Shown in pieces: positions 25,676 through 34,043 of a stretch of 64,000 nt of DNA. Source of the DNA: CBEULR01 sp965544035. GTDB lineage: Bacteria; Bacillota; Desulfotomaculia; Desulfotomaculales; Desulforudaceae. Under the pieces are notes generated by a model. That model saw only the letters and a list, made by a program, of their open reading frames with translations, was not told the origin of the DNA and did not search any database. The stretch spans positions 62,001 through 126,000 of the forward strand of contig CBEULR010000001.1 in assembly GCA_965544035.1 (NCBI GenBank). The letters run 5' to 3'. The translations under genes and the position numbers were made by a program. Numbering within the stretch: position 1 is the stretch's first letter; each line of letters begins with the position of its first letter.

Positions 25676-26782
25676 ATGAACAGACGCAGACTTAACATAA
25701 GAAAGATCGGCATTCTGACGGGCGGCGGCGATGCCCCGGGGATCAACGCCGTACTCCGTGCGGCGGTCAAGGTGGCCACGCGGGATTACGGGCTGCAGAT
25801 GATCGGTATCGAGCAGGGGTTCGGCGGCCTGGTTGAGAACAAGATGCGGCGCCTCACCGCACGGGAAGTGCGCGGCATCCTGCCGCGCGGGGGCACCATT
25901 CTCGGCACGACCAACCGCGACAACCCGTTCCATTACCCCTGCCGTGAGAACGGGAACATTGTATTCAAGGATCTCTCCGAACAGGCTATGGCCAACATCG
26001 AGGCGGCGGGAATTGACGCCTTGATTGTGGTCGGCGGGGACGGCAGCCTGAAGATCGCAAATCAGATGTATGAACGTTACGGGTTCCCGGTGGTGGGCGT
26101 GCCGAAGACGATCGACAACGACCTTTCGGCCACCGATCAGACCTTTGGTTTTGATACGGCACTCACCACGGCCACCGAAGCGATCGATAAGCTGCACACC
26201 ACCGCCGAGTCCCACTACCGGATTATGGTGCTTGAGGTAATGGGGCGTTATGCGGGCTGGATAGCGCTGCAGTCGGGTTTGGCCGGCGGAGCCGACGTAA
26301 TCCTGATACCCGAGATCCCGTTTGATATTCAAAAGGTGTGCGCGAAGATAAATGAGCGTCACTCCGAGGGCAAGGCCTTCAGCATCATCGTGGTGGCCGA
26401 GGGCGCCAAACCGGTCGACGGCGATATGGTGGTGGCAAGAGTCGTGGAGAACAGCTTCGAGCAGGTGCGTCTGGGCGGCATCGGCAACGTGGTTGGTGAA
26501 CAGGTGGAGAAAATCACGGGAATCGAGACCCGCGTCACCGTTCTCGGTCACCTGCAGCGCGGCGGGTCGCCCACCCCGTTTGACCGCATCCTGGGCTCGA
26601 GACTCGGTGCGGCGGCGGTGAACGCGGTGATGGACGGCCGTTTCGGAGAAATGGTCTGCCTGCGGACGCCGCACATCGCTTCGGTACCCCTGGCGGAGGC
26701 CGTCGGGGTGATGCGGCGCGTGCCGCTGGGGAGTGATATGATCCGCATGGCCAGGCAGATCGGCATCTCGTTCGGGGATTAG
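25676..26782 (+). CDS. pfkA: 6-phosphofructokinase (group III type)
   Basis: 368-residue phosphofructokinase, the committed step of glycolysis. GILTGGGDAPGINAVLRA, VVGGDGSLKIA and PKTIDND mark the active site. The residue combination is Gly in GGDGS (ATP-type) with Lys in PKTIDND (found in PPi-type and group III enzymes). Known G/K enzymes, such as that of Streptomyces, use ATP, so ATP use is likely but should be measured. SD AAAGGAGGG precedes the ATG. Confidence 0.92.
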   Translation: MNRRRLNIRKIGILTGGGDAPGINAVLRAAVKVATRDYGLQMIGIEQGFGGLVENKMRRLTAREVRGILPRGGTILGTTNRDNPFHYPCRENGNIVFKDLSEQAMANIEAAGIDALIVVGGDGSLKIANQMYERYGFPVVGVPKTIDNDLSATDQTFGFDTALTTATEAIDKLHTTAESHYRIMVLEVMGRYAGWIALQSGLAGGADVILIPEIPFDIQKVCAKINERHSEGKAFSIIVVAEGAKPVDGDMVVARVVENSFEQVRLGGIGNVVGEQVEKITGIETRVTVLGHLQRGGSPTPFDRILGSRLGAAAVNAVMDGRFGEMVCLRTPHIASVPLAEAVGVMRRVPLGSDMIRMARQIGISFGD

Positions 26783-26858
26783 CACCTGGTTGCCGGATGC
26801 GAAGGATATACCTAAAGCGCCGCGAATTTAGTCCGGAGAATAGGTTGAGGAGTAGACT

Positions 26859-27206
26859 ATGCCGTTTAACCTGGGTTTTGCGGAACTGATCCTGATTCTG
26901 ATCGTGATTGTGATCGTTCTCGGACCGGGCAAGCTGCCAAAGCTTGGGAAGGCGCTCGGCGACACGGTGCGTGAATACCGGAAGGAATCGACGAAGGGAT
27001 TGCCGCCCCCCGAGAAATCCCGCTGGGAGAAAGCGTCCGAACGCAGGCGGGAAAATGCCGCCGGGCGTGATGCCGCCGTCAGGGCGGGGGATGCCCGTAC
27101 CGCAGAGGCGGTGGCCGACCCTGGGAAACGCCGGGCGATCTTCGGCGGAATGCGGCTCTTTCAGTGGCTGGTAAGACTATGGAGATGGCGTCGCGGGCGA
27201 TTTTGA
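26859..27206 (+). CDS. tatA: TatA/TatB-like twin-arginine translocase subunit (first copy)
   Basis: 115-residue single-pass protein: N-terminal membrane helix LGFAELILILIVIVIVLG, hinge GPGKLPKLGKALG, amphipathic helix DTVREYRKES, then a charged, Arg/Ala-rich tail longer than in the other two copies. The tail length may indicate a TatB-like role; this is speculative. First of five tat genes in a row. Confidence 0.88.
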   Translation: MPFNLGFAELILILIVIVIVLGPGKLPKLGKALGDTVREYRKESTKGLPPPEKSRWEKASERRRENAAGRDAAVRAGDARTAEAVADPGKRRAIFGGMRLFQWLVRLWRWRRGRF

Positions 27207-27296
27207 ACAAGTTCCGGACCGATTTGAATTGATGGTGCAAAAGTGTTATTCTGTTGACTGGACAACTAACGCCGATGGCAAAGAGGGGGGAAGCAG

Positions 27297-27575
27297 ATGT
27301 TGCCGAATCTCGGGATTCCTGAGCTTATCTTGATCCTGGTGGTGGCCTTGATTATCTTCGGTCCCGGAAAACTCCCGGAGGTGGGGAAGTCCCTGGGTAA
27401 GACAATCAGGGAGTTTCGCAAGTCCTCCAGCGCCATTTACGATGATGACGATTCGAAGATAAAGGACGCGGAGGAAGTCAAGGAGATCAAGGCGGCGCCC
27501 AAAGAGATCGCAAGCAAGGTCGAGTACCATACCGACGACGAGGAGGAACAAAAGGCCGAAACCGCCAGAGGCTAA
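27297..27575 (+). CDS. tatA: TatA-like protein (second copy)
   Basis: 92-residue TatA: MLPNLGIPELILILVVAL membrane helix, FGPGKLPEVGKSLGKTI hinge and amphipathic helix, and an acidic tail. It is nearly identical through the first 45 residues to the third copy at 28428. It is followed 24 bases later by the first tatC; the SD is GGGGGG upstream of the ATG. Confidence 0.93.
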   Translation: MLPNLGIPELILILVVALIIFGPGKLPEVGKSLGKTIREFRKSSSAIYDDDDSKIKDAEEVKEIKAAPKEIASKVEYHTDDEEEQKAETARG

Positions 27576-27599
27576 TCACACACGGAGGAGCATAATCAG

Positions 27600-28361
27600 T
27601 TGGGCGAGAAAAGCCTGAGTAAACTGCCGTATCTCAAGTACCTGGAAGAGCTCCGGCGCGTGATCATCGTTTCTCTGGTAGCAACTGTTCTGTGCGCGGT
27701 TTTGATCTATTTCTTTTCCGAACTGGTGCTGAACAGGATCACACAGCCGGTGACCAGCCTCGGGTACGACATGGTGGTCATCGGCGTAACCGAGGCGCTG
27801 ATAACCAAGCTTAAGCTGTCTTTATTCCTTGGTTTTCTGACCGCGCTGCCGGTAATCTTATGGCAAATCGCCAAGTTTGTGCTGCCGGCGCTGCGCGGGG
27901 TCGAGAAACGCTATTTCGTAACCTTCCTCGTGCTGTCATTCTTTATGTTTGTCGGCGGGATTGCGTTTGCTTTCTTCGGCATATACGAGATCGGTGTTTC
28001 ATTTCTGTTGCGGTTTGCCGGACCGGAGCTGGTCCCGATGCTGACCGTCAGCAATTATGTTTCCTTTACCATGCGTTTCTGTCTACCGTTCGGTCTGGTG
28101 TTTGAACTTCCCTTGGTCGTGTATTTTCTGACGAAACTGGGTGTGATTACCTATGCCGGGATGCTCCGGGCGCGCAAGTACGCCCTGCTGTTCTCGATCG
28201 TTGTGGCGGCAGTGCTTACGCCGACGCCCGACATCTTCACCTGCGGGGTGATGGCCGGCCCGATTTACCTGCTGTACGAGGCCAGCGTGACGATCGCCAG
28301 ACTGGTCGAACGCGGTAAGGCACGGGCGCGTGCGCGGGAAGCGGCCGCTGATGGAGTATGA
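27600..28361 (+). CDS. tatC: TatC twin-arginine translocase receptor (first copy)
   Basis: 253-residue polytopic protein with six helices that recognises the twin-arginine signal. The N-terminal YLKYLEELRRVIIVSLVA and central LFLGFLTALPVILWQIAKFV are family signatures, and the glutamate of LEELR is conserved. The start is TTG with GGAGGAG upstream. A second tatC follows at 28765. Confidence 0.93.
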   Translation: MGEKSLSKLPYLKYLEELRRVIIVSLVATVLCAVLIYFFSELVLNRITQPVTSLGYDMVVIGVTEALITKLKLSLFLGFLTALPVILWQIAKFVLPALRGVEKRYFVTFLVLSFFMFVGGIAFAFFGIYEIGVSFLLRFAGPELVPMLTVSNYVSFTMRFCLPFGLVFELPLVVYFLTKLGVITYAGMLRARKYALLFSIVVAAVLTPTPDIFTCGVMAGPIYLLYEASVTIARLVERGKARARAREAAADGV

Positions 28362-28427
28362 GGCAGGAATCGACACCGGGATGTCGAAAACCGTTTATTG
28401 TGATGCTAGAAAGTGGAGGGATTCCGG

Positions 28428-28682
28428 ATGCTCCCCAACATTGGTATTCCCGAACTGATTTTGATTCTGGTCTTGGCCCTGATCATTTTCGGGCCGGGGA
28501 AACTGCCGCAGGTGGGCAAGTCCCTCGGTAAGACCATCAGAGAGTTCCGGACTGCGTCCCGTGAGAGCTTCGGCGACGTAACCGACACGGTGAAGGAAGT
28601 CAAGGAAGACCTCAGGGAAGCAAAGCGGACGCTGGAAGTGGTTCATACCGAGGAAGACACGGGCGCTTCGGCGAAGAGCTAG
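28428..28682 (+). CDS. tatA: TatA-like protein (third copy)
   Basis: 84-residue TatA beginning MLPNIGIPELILILVLAL, close in sequence to the second copy, with a different C-terminal tail (SFGDVTDTVKEVKEDLREAK). ATG at 28428 follows GGAGGG; the earlier in-frame GTG at 28413 overlaps that SD. Probably partner of the second TatC. Confidence 0.93.
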   Translation: MLPNIGIPELILILVLALIIFGPGKLPQVGKSLGKTIREFRTASRESFGDVTDTVKEVKEDLREAKRTLEVVHTEEDTGASAKS

Positions 28683-28764
28683 TTTCTCGGGCCGGACGGT
28701 CGGTGTCCATCTTAGCCCCCGGGCCGGGGTTTTCTCCGTCTGGGGGTTACTGTTTGGTTGGGCG

Positions 28765-29553
28765 GTGGTGAAGCAGTTGGTGTTTGGCAAGCCCAGGGAA
28801 GACGAGCTGACGGTTATCGGGCATCTGGAGGAATTGCGGAAGGTGTGCATCGTGTCGATTGTGGCGGTACTGGCGGCCGCAGTCGGCTGCTGGTTTATCG
28901 CTGATCAGGTGCTCGCCGTCCTTCTTGACCCCGTGACCAGCCTGGGTCACAATATCGTTTTTATCGGCGTGACCGAGGCGCTGATGACCAAGCTCAAGAT
29001 TTCAGTGTTCCTGGGATTCTTGGTGGCCCTGCCGGTAGTCCTCTGGCAGATTTGGAGCTTCATTCTGCCCGCCCTGCATAAAGAGGAAAAAAAGATCTTC
29101 ACCCTCTTTGTCGTAATTTCGCTGATTTCCTTCCTTACCGGCATTGCGTTTTGCTTCTTTGTAATCTACCGCATGGGCGTCTCATTCCTGCTCCGGTTTG
29201 CAGGCCCGGAACTGGTGCCAATGCTGACCATCGGGAATTATGTTTCTTTTACCATCACTTTTTTGATGCCCTTCGGGCTGGTCTTTCAGCTCCCGCTGGC
29301 CGCGTACTGCCTGACCAAGCTGGGAGTGGTGACGTATGAGTTTCTGAAACGCAGCCGTAAGTACGCCCTGCTGGTCATCCTGGTCATCGCTTCGCTCTTG
29401 ACGCCGGCCGATATTCTGAGCTGTCTGGCGATGGCCATTCCGATGTATGCGTTGTTTGAGGTCAGTATTTTGGTCGCCCGCTTGGTCGAACGGGGGAAGG
29501 CGAAGAAGACGGAAGTCGAAGACGCCGCCTGGCTTGACGAAGAGGGTGCATAA
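28765..29553 (+). CDS. tatC: TatC twin-arginine translocase receptor (second copy)
   Basis: 262-residue TatC with the same core as the first copy (GHLEELRKVCIVSIVA, VFLGFLVALPVVLWQIWSF, FAGPELVPMLTIGNYVSF) but diverged in its N-terminus and tail. GTG at 28765 is the probable start; the SD is weak (TTGGGCG). The pair tatA-tatC is duplicated in tandem. Confidence 0.92.
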   Translation: MVKQLVFGKPREDELTVIGHLEELRKVCIVSIVAVLAAAVGCWFIADQVLAVLLDPVTSLGHNIVFIGVTEALMTKLKISVFLGFLVALPVVLWQIWSFILPALHKEEKKIFTLFVVISLISFLTGIAFCFFVIYRMGVSFLLRFAGPELVPMLTIGNYVSFTITFLMPFGLVFQLPLAAYCLTKLGVVTYEFLKRSRKYALLVILVIASLLTPADILSCLAMAIPMYALFEVSILVARLVERGKAKKTEVEDAAWLDEEGA

Positions 29554-29576
29554 TCATACCAACGGAGGATGAGAAC

Positions 29577-30506
29577 ATGAACCGTAAGAAGATCACCATT
29601 ATCGGCGCGGGCAATGTCGGGGCCACTTGTGCGCACTGGGCGGCGAGCAAGGAGCTCGGCGACATCGTCCTGCTGGACGTTGTGGAGGGTGTGCCCCAGG
29701 GGAAGGCCCTTGATCTGATGGAAGCAGCCCCTGTGGAGGGTTACGACTGTCAGATTACGGGGACGAACGACTATGCGGATACGGCCGGGTCCGACGTGGT
29801 CGTCATTACCGCGGGGATCGCGCGCAAACCGGGTATGAGCCGGGACGACCTCGTGAACACCAACATCAAGATTGTCGGGTCGGCGGCGGCCGAGGCCGCA
29901 AAATACTCCCCGGATGCAATCCTGATCGTCGTCACCAACCCGCTGGACGTGATGTGCTACGTGGCGCTGAAGAAATCGGGCTTCCCGGCGGAGCGGGTAT
30001 TCGGCATGTCGGGCATTCTGGACAGTGCCCGCTTCCGGACCTTTGTCGCTCAGGAACTGGGCGTCTCCTTTGAAGACGTCACCACACTGGTGCTGGGCGG
30101 ACACGGCGACCACATGGTCCCGCTGGTGCGCTACACCTACGCCGGCGGTATTCCGGTGGAGAAACTGATCCCGCAGGATCGGCTGGAGGCCATGGTCCAG
30201 CGTACCCGCCAGGGCGGCGCCGAGATCGTGAACTACCTGAAGACCGGCAGTGCCTACTACGCGCCCGGGGCCTCCGTGGTGCAGATGGTCGAGGCCGTAT
30301 TGAAGGACAAGAAGCGGGTGCTGCCCTGCGCGGCCTACCTGCAGGGTGAGTACGGGCACAGCGACATCTACGCCGGCGTGCCCGTGGTCGTCGGCGCGGG
30401 CGGTATTGAGCGGATCATCGAGCTCGAACTGACGGCCGAGGAACAGGCGGCCTTCGACGCCTCGGTCAATGCCGTGCGTGCGGTGCTCTCAAAGCAGCAG
30501 GTTTAA
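29577..30506 (+). CDS. mdh: Malate dehydrogenase (LDH/MDH family)
   Basis: 309-residue NAD-dependent dehydrogenase: Rossmann GAGNVGATCAHWAAS, D at the end of beta-2 (VLLDVVEG), ITAGIARKPGMSRDDL active loop with the two arginines used by malate dehydrogenases, TNPLDVM, and catalytic HGDHMVPL. MDH specificity is inferred from the RKPGMSR loop. Position after tatC looks incidental. A terminator follows. Confidence 0.93.
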   Translation: MNRKKITIIGAGNVGATCAHWAASKELGDIVLLDVVEGVPQGKALDLMEAAPVEGYDCQITGTNDYADTAGSDVVVITAGIARKPGMSRDDLVNTNIKIVGSAAAEAAKYSPDAILIVVTNPLDVMCYVALKKSGFPAERVFGMSGILDSARFRTFVAQELGVSFEDVTTLVLGGHGDHMVPLVRYTYAGGIPVEKLIPQDRLEAMVQRTRQGGAEIVNYLKTGSAYYAPGASVVQMVEAVLKDKKRVLPCAAYLQGEYGHSDIYAGVPVVVGAGGIERIIELELTAEEQAAFDASVNAVRAVLSKQQV

Positions 30507-30551
30507 TGAAAAGGTAAAAGGTAAAACATCCCGGCTATGTCGGGAAAGAAG

Positions 30552-30582
30552 AGGATGGATCGGAAACGGTCCATCCTTTCTT
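30552..30582 (+). terminator. Intrinsic terminator after mdh
   Basis: AGGATGGA (30552-30559) / TCCATCCT (30570-30577), then TTCTTTG. Confidence 0.8.
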
Positions 30583-30831
30583 TGTGCAAAAACCGACCAA
30601 TTTCGCGTGAATGTTCTGGAAATTAGTGCTTTGGGCCTATGAAAAAATGGGCGGATTTACTCTTATGCTGCTCAATCGCTTGCGGTAAGGTTGATACAGG
30701 CTCCCCACGAAGGCTGTCAATTACTGGAGGATGTTGGCTGCGGGTGCGGTCGGACGTGGCCGGAATAATTGGAAACAGCTGTCGAGAGACAGTCTAGGGC
30801 GATTGAAATGCACGGAAAGGAGGTGAACAAC
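30583..30831 (+). promoter_or_regulatory. Leader of the Tad pilus operon
   Basis: Non-coding stretch between mdh terminator and the first pilin; AT-richer than its surroundings at its start. A strong SD (AAAGGAGGTG, about 30817-30826) ends it. No convincing -10/-35 pair or riboswitch was recognised. The promoter of the whole Tad cluster is expected here. Confidence 0.35.
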
Positions 30832-31023
30832 GTGCGGAAAATCTTCGAGCGGTTGTTCAAGGAGGAAGAAGGTCAGGGTCTCGTGGAGTACGGACTGATT
30901 CTTGCGCTGGTTGCGGTGGCAGTTATCGGTGTACTGACGCTACTTGGCGGCGAGGATGATGACTCAGGATTACGGGGGATATTCACGAAAGTTACTGATG
31001 AACTCGAAGGTGCAGGGAGTTAA
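30832..31023 (+). CDS. flp: Flp-type type IVb pilin 1
   Basis: 63-residue prepilin with the Flp processing site EEEGQGLVEYGLILALVAVA: cleavage after Gly places Glu and Tyr at mature positions 5 and 6, the Flp hallmark. A single hydrophobic helix follows, then an acidic tail (GGEDDDSG). GTG at 30832 is 7 bases from AAGGAGGT; upstream ATG codons lack a site. Likely major or minor subunit of the Tad pilus. Confidence 0.9.
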   Translation: MRKIFERLFKEEEGQGLVEYGLILALVAVAVIGVLTLLGGEDDDSGLRGIFTKVTDELEGAGS

Positions 31024-31100
31024 TAGAGTGCAAGTGCCTTGCCTTTCCTTAACAGGAGAGGCAAGGCTCCTCCAGACTTTACAACCTTGGGGTGTACAGT

Positions 31101-31277
31101 ATGAGTTTTATTAAAGAGTTAATCCAAAACGAAAGCGGTCAGGGGCTGGTTGAATACGCCCTGATTCTCGCCTTTGTGGCGATGGCTGTGGTTGCCACGC
31201 TCCGGACGCTCGGTGAACATGTCATCCCCTTGTATGAGAACAGCGAGCTGGAGAAGGCCCTCTCGCCCAAGGAGTAA
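31101..31277 (+). CDS. flp: Flp-type type IVb pilin 2
   Basis: 58-residue prepilin with site NESGQGLVEYALILAFVAMA, again giving Glu5-Tyr6, then a short C-terminal tail lacking the Asp run of pilin 1. GTG at 31092 is in frame but ATG at 31101 is better placed after GGGGTG. Two different pilins imply a composite fibre or major/minor roles. Confidence 0.88.
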   Translation: MSFIKELIQNESGQGLVEYALILAFVAMAVVATLRTLGEHVIPLYENSELEKALSPKE

Positions 31278-31283
31278 TACCGA

Positions 31284-31823
31284 ATGGCAATTATTGATAT
31301 ATTCCTGATCATTGTAATCCTGGCCGCGCTGGCTTGGGATTTGAAATCGCAAAAGATCCCCAACAAGCTCACGCTGCCCGCGGTGGTTGTTGGGGTTTTT
31401 TATAACACTCTGGTGCACGGCTGGGATGGTGTGTTGTTCAGCGTATTTGGCCTCCTGGTCGGACTGGGCATATTTATGGTTCCGTTTATGCTCGGCGGGA
31501 TCGGCGGCGGGGACGTGAAGCTGATGGGGGCGATCGGGGCGCTCAAGGGCTGGGAATTTGTGCTGAGCGCCGGTTTGCTCACCGCCCTGCTCGGCGGAGT
31601 GATCGCCCTGATGGCCATTGTGATTACCAGGCGTTTCAAGGTACTCCGCGACTTTGGGGTCGGGTTGGGCCTCTTCGTGATGACCAGGGGGCGGATCGGG
31701 TCGAGGGTGATGCTGCCCGGTCCGGAGAGCGCGGCGGCCGAACGTTTGGTGGTGCCCTACGGTATCGCCATCTTCGCCGGGACGATTGCCGCCTATTTCG
31801 TGGCTCTGCCGCTCTCGTGGTAG
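31284..31823 (+). CDS. cpaA: A24-family prepilin peptidase CpaA/TadV
   Basis: 179-residue membrane aspartyl protease that cleaves the Flp leaders. The first catalytic Asp is in LAWDLKSQKIPNKLT, and the second lies in GGIGGGDVKLMGAIGA. About five transmembrane helices. Begins 6 bases after pilin 2 and ends directly before tadE. Confidence 0.92.
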   Translation: MAIIDIFLIIVILAALAWDLKSQKIPNKLTLPAVVVGVFYNTLVHGWDGVLFSVFGLLVGLGIFMVPFMLGGIGGGDVKLMGAIGALKGWEFVLSAGLLTALLGGVIALMAIVITRRFKVLRDFGVGLGLFVMTRGRIGSRVMLPGPESAAAERLVVPYGIAIFAGTIAAYFVALPLSW

Positions 31824-31832
31824 GTGATAACG

Positions 31833-32300
31833 GTGCGAAAGAGATTTGGTCTTCGTAAGAATGAAGCCGGTCAGTCCCTGGTTGAGTTTGCTCTTGTCGT
31901 TCCTGTCCTGATTTTATTAGTCATGGGGATTATCGAATTTGGGTGGCTGTTCAATGCTCAGCTTACGCTGACCAGCGCGGCCAGAGAGGGCGCCCGCGTG
32001 GCGGTGGTGAATGATGAGCCGGCGGATATCCGCGACGCGATTGAAAAACACGTGGAGGGTCTTTCGGGCTTTGAGTACGTTGCGCCAGCCGGAAGTGACT
32101 ATTTCACCAGCAAAGGCGCTCTGGAGGGTGCGAATCTGGCAACGCTGGTTGTTGGACAAGGGGCACCCGTTGGGGCCTCGGTGGAGTCCGACGGCGAAGA
32201 CATTACGGTTCACCTCCGGGGGATGTGTAAGCCTTTGATCGGGATGTTTGTCGGCAACCCCAAAGAACTGTGGGCACACGCGACAATGCGCATGGAGTAA
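31833..32300 (+). CDS. tadE: TadE-like pseudopilin
   Basis: 155-residue protein with a TadE/prepilin-like N-terminus: NEAGQSLVEFALVVPVLILL gives Glu5 after cleavage at Gly. A single membrane helix is followed by an extracytoplasmic domain. GTG at 31833 is preferred over GTG at 31824, which touches the previous stop codon and lacks a site; GGTGAT lies just before 31833. Confidence 0.85.
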   Translation: MRKRFGLRKNEAGQSLVEFALVVPVLILLVMGIIEFGWLFNAQLTLTSAAREGARVAVVNDEPADIRDAIEKHVEGLSGFEYVAPAGSDYFTSKGALEGANLATLVVGQGAPVGASVESDGEDITVHLRGMCKPLIGMFVGNPKELWAHATMRME

Positions 32301-32329
32301 CGAGGACGGACTTTGGGCCGAGGTAAGTC

Positions 32330-33292
32330 GTGGCCTTAAATAATGACTGGAAGCGGGTGGACGATATGTTGCGCAGGGTGACTGGTGAAGAAAAGGGGGC
32401 CGTAATGGTCATCGTGGCGCTGCTATTGGTGGTACTGCTGGGTTTCACTGGCCTGGTCATTGATGTGGGATGGGCAACCGTCGAGCGCCGGAATATGGTC
32501 ACGGCCGCCGATGCCGGAGCACTGGCGGGCGCGGCGGACTTGTGCGTCGGTCCTGCCGAAGCGGTTCAAAAAGCTGAGGAATACGCCATTCAGCACAACG
32601 GCGCGGATCGGGCACAGATTGTGGTGTCGGACTATGAAAAGGAGGGGGACAAGCGCCTGATCACGGTCGTCACCGAAAAGGATGTGGATTACAAGTTCGC
32701 ACGGGTGCTTGGGTTTGACGGTGTGACGGTCAAGGCGCAGGCCAAGGCGATCATTGGCCCGATTGAAAAGGTTAGTGGAATGGTGGGCGACGTCGTGCCT
32801 TTGGGGCTGCCCGAGGTGACCCTGCGGAACGCCGAAGTGGGACAGACACTGATTATAAAATCAAGCCATTGGCAGCATATCGACTTTAATTCTCCGGGCA
32901 TGTTCGGCGCATTGGCTCTCGATGGCCGGGGCGCCAGTAACTGGGAGGATGACTTTAAATACGGCTATAAAGGTGAGATCAGGGTCGAGGATCTGATCGA
33001 CACCGAAGTCGACACCGAACCCGGGAACATGTCCGGTCCGACCAAGAGAGCGGTGGAATACCGCTTGGCAAACGGGTTGGATGAGATCGTGGTCCTGGTA
33101 GTTGGGGAGACGCAAAAGCCGGGAAGATCCAAGGTTAAGGTTCTGGGCTTCGCTCCGATGAAACTGTTGGGGGTAAGGGGTCAGGGAAACGAGAGCATTG
33201 TTGAAGCCATTCTCCTGGAAAAAACGATTGTTCCCGGTCCGGTCGGTGATGGTGAGAGTTTTGGTATGTATGCCGTACAACTGGTTAAGTGA
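32330..33292 (+). CDS. TadG-like protein (Tad domain)
   Basis: 320-residue protein beginning with the Tad-domain segment EEKGAVMVIVALLLVVLLGF and the family hallmark AADAGALAGAADLC around residue 63. This class anchors TadG-like minor components outside the membrane. There is no Glu at position 5, so cleavage by CpaA is uncertain. The C-terminal 200 residues are beta-rich and unassigned. Confidence 0.82.
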   Translation: MALNNDWKRVDDMLRRVTGEEKGAVMVIVALLLVVLLGFTGLVIDVGWATVERRNMVTAADAGALAGAADLCVGPAEAVQKAEEYAIQHNGADRAQIVVSDYEKEGDKRLITVVTEKDVDYKFARVLGFDGVTVKAQAKAIIGPIEKVSGMVGDVVPLGLPEVTLRNAEVGQTLIIKSSHWQHIDFNSPGMFGALALDGRGASNWEDDFKYGYKGEIRVEDLIDTEVDTEPGNMSGPTKRAVEYRLANGLDEIVVLVVGETQKPGRSKVKVLGFAPMKLLGVRGQGNESIVEAILLEKTIVPGPVGDGESFGMYAVQLVK

Positions 33293-33340
33293 CGAGCTGC
33301 GAAAAATGCTTAGTACGGTGCGGAAAGGAGTCCGGATTTA

Positions 33341-34030
33341 ATGCCGAACTGGTTGAGCCGACGCGTGTTGATGATTGCTCTTTTGCTTTCAATGATCACC
33401 GCCATCCTGGCCTATTGGTATCTATCCGAGAATGTGCATCAGGTGCCGGCGGATGCCGGTCCCGTGCAGGACGTGGTGGTTGCCGTGCAGGATATTCCTG
33501 CCGATACGCGTCTTTCCAGGGAAATGGTTACCGTGCATAAGGTGCCTGCGCGGTACGTGCAGCCCTCGGCGGCGCAATCGGTGGACGAGGTTGCCGGGAA
33601 GGTGGCGACAGTAGCCCTGCTACAGGGCGAACAGGTACTGATCAGTCGCCTGGCTGGTGAGGATGCCCCGAAAAACCGCCTGGCCTACAGTATTCCGGAA
33701 GGGCACCGGGCGATCACCATCCAGGTTAACGAAATTACGGGCGTGGCCGGGTTCCCCACGGTTGGCGACCGGGTGGACATTTTGGTCACGTACGGGGACA
33801 CCCCCACGACAAAGACCCTGCTGCAGAACGTAATGATCCTGGCCACCGGGGCCGTGACGAGTACGCAGGATGACGGGCAGCAGCGGATTGTTCCTTCGCT
33901 CACGCTGAGCGTGACGCCCGCGGATGCGCAACTCATTGCCCAGGCCGGGAGCATCGGGAATATGCGGGTGATCCTGCGCTCGCCGGTTGAGGAAGGAACG
34001 GTGTCCCTGCCGCCGACGACGCAGATCTAA
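33341..34030 (+). CDS. cpaB: Flp pilus assembly protein CpaB/RcpC
   Basis: 229-residue protein with one N-terminal membrane anchor (VLMIALLLSMITAILAYW), a SAF domain (VVVAVQDIPADTRLSREMVT), and an RcpC region (GHRAITIQVNEITGVAGF, GDRVDILVTY). In diderms it works with the secretin; in monoderms such as this it probably stabilises the fibre across the wall. SD GGAAAGGAG. Confidence 0.9.
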   Translation: MPNWLSRRVLMIALLLSMITAILAYWYLSENVHQVPADAGPVQDVVVAVQDIPADTRLSREMVTVHKVPARYVQPSAAQSVDEVAGKVATVALLQGEQVLISRLAGEDAPKNRLAYSIPEGHRAITIQVNEITGVAGFPTVGDRVDILVTYGDTPTTKTLLQNVMILATGAVTSTQDDGQQRIVPSLTLSVTPADAQLIAQAGSIGNMRVILRSPVEEGTVSLPPTTQI

Positions 34031-34043
34031 GGAGGTTGTACTC

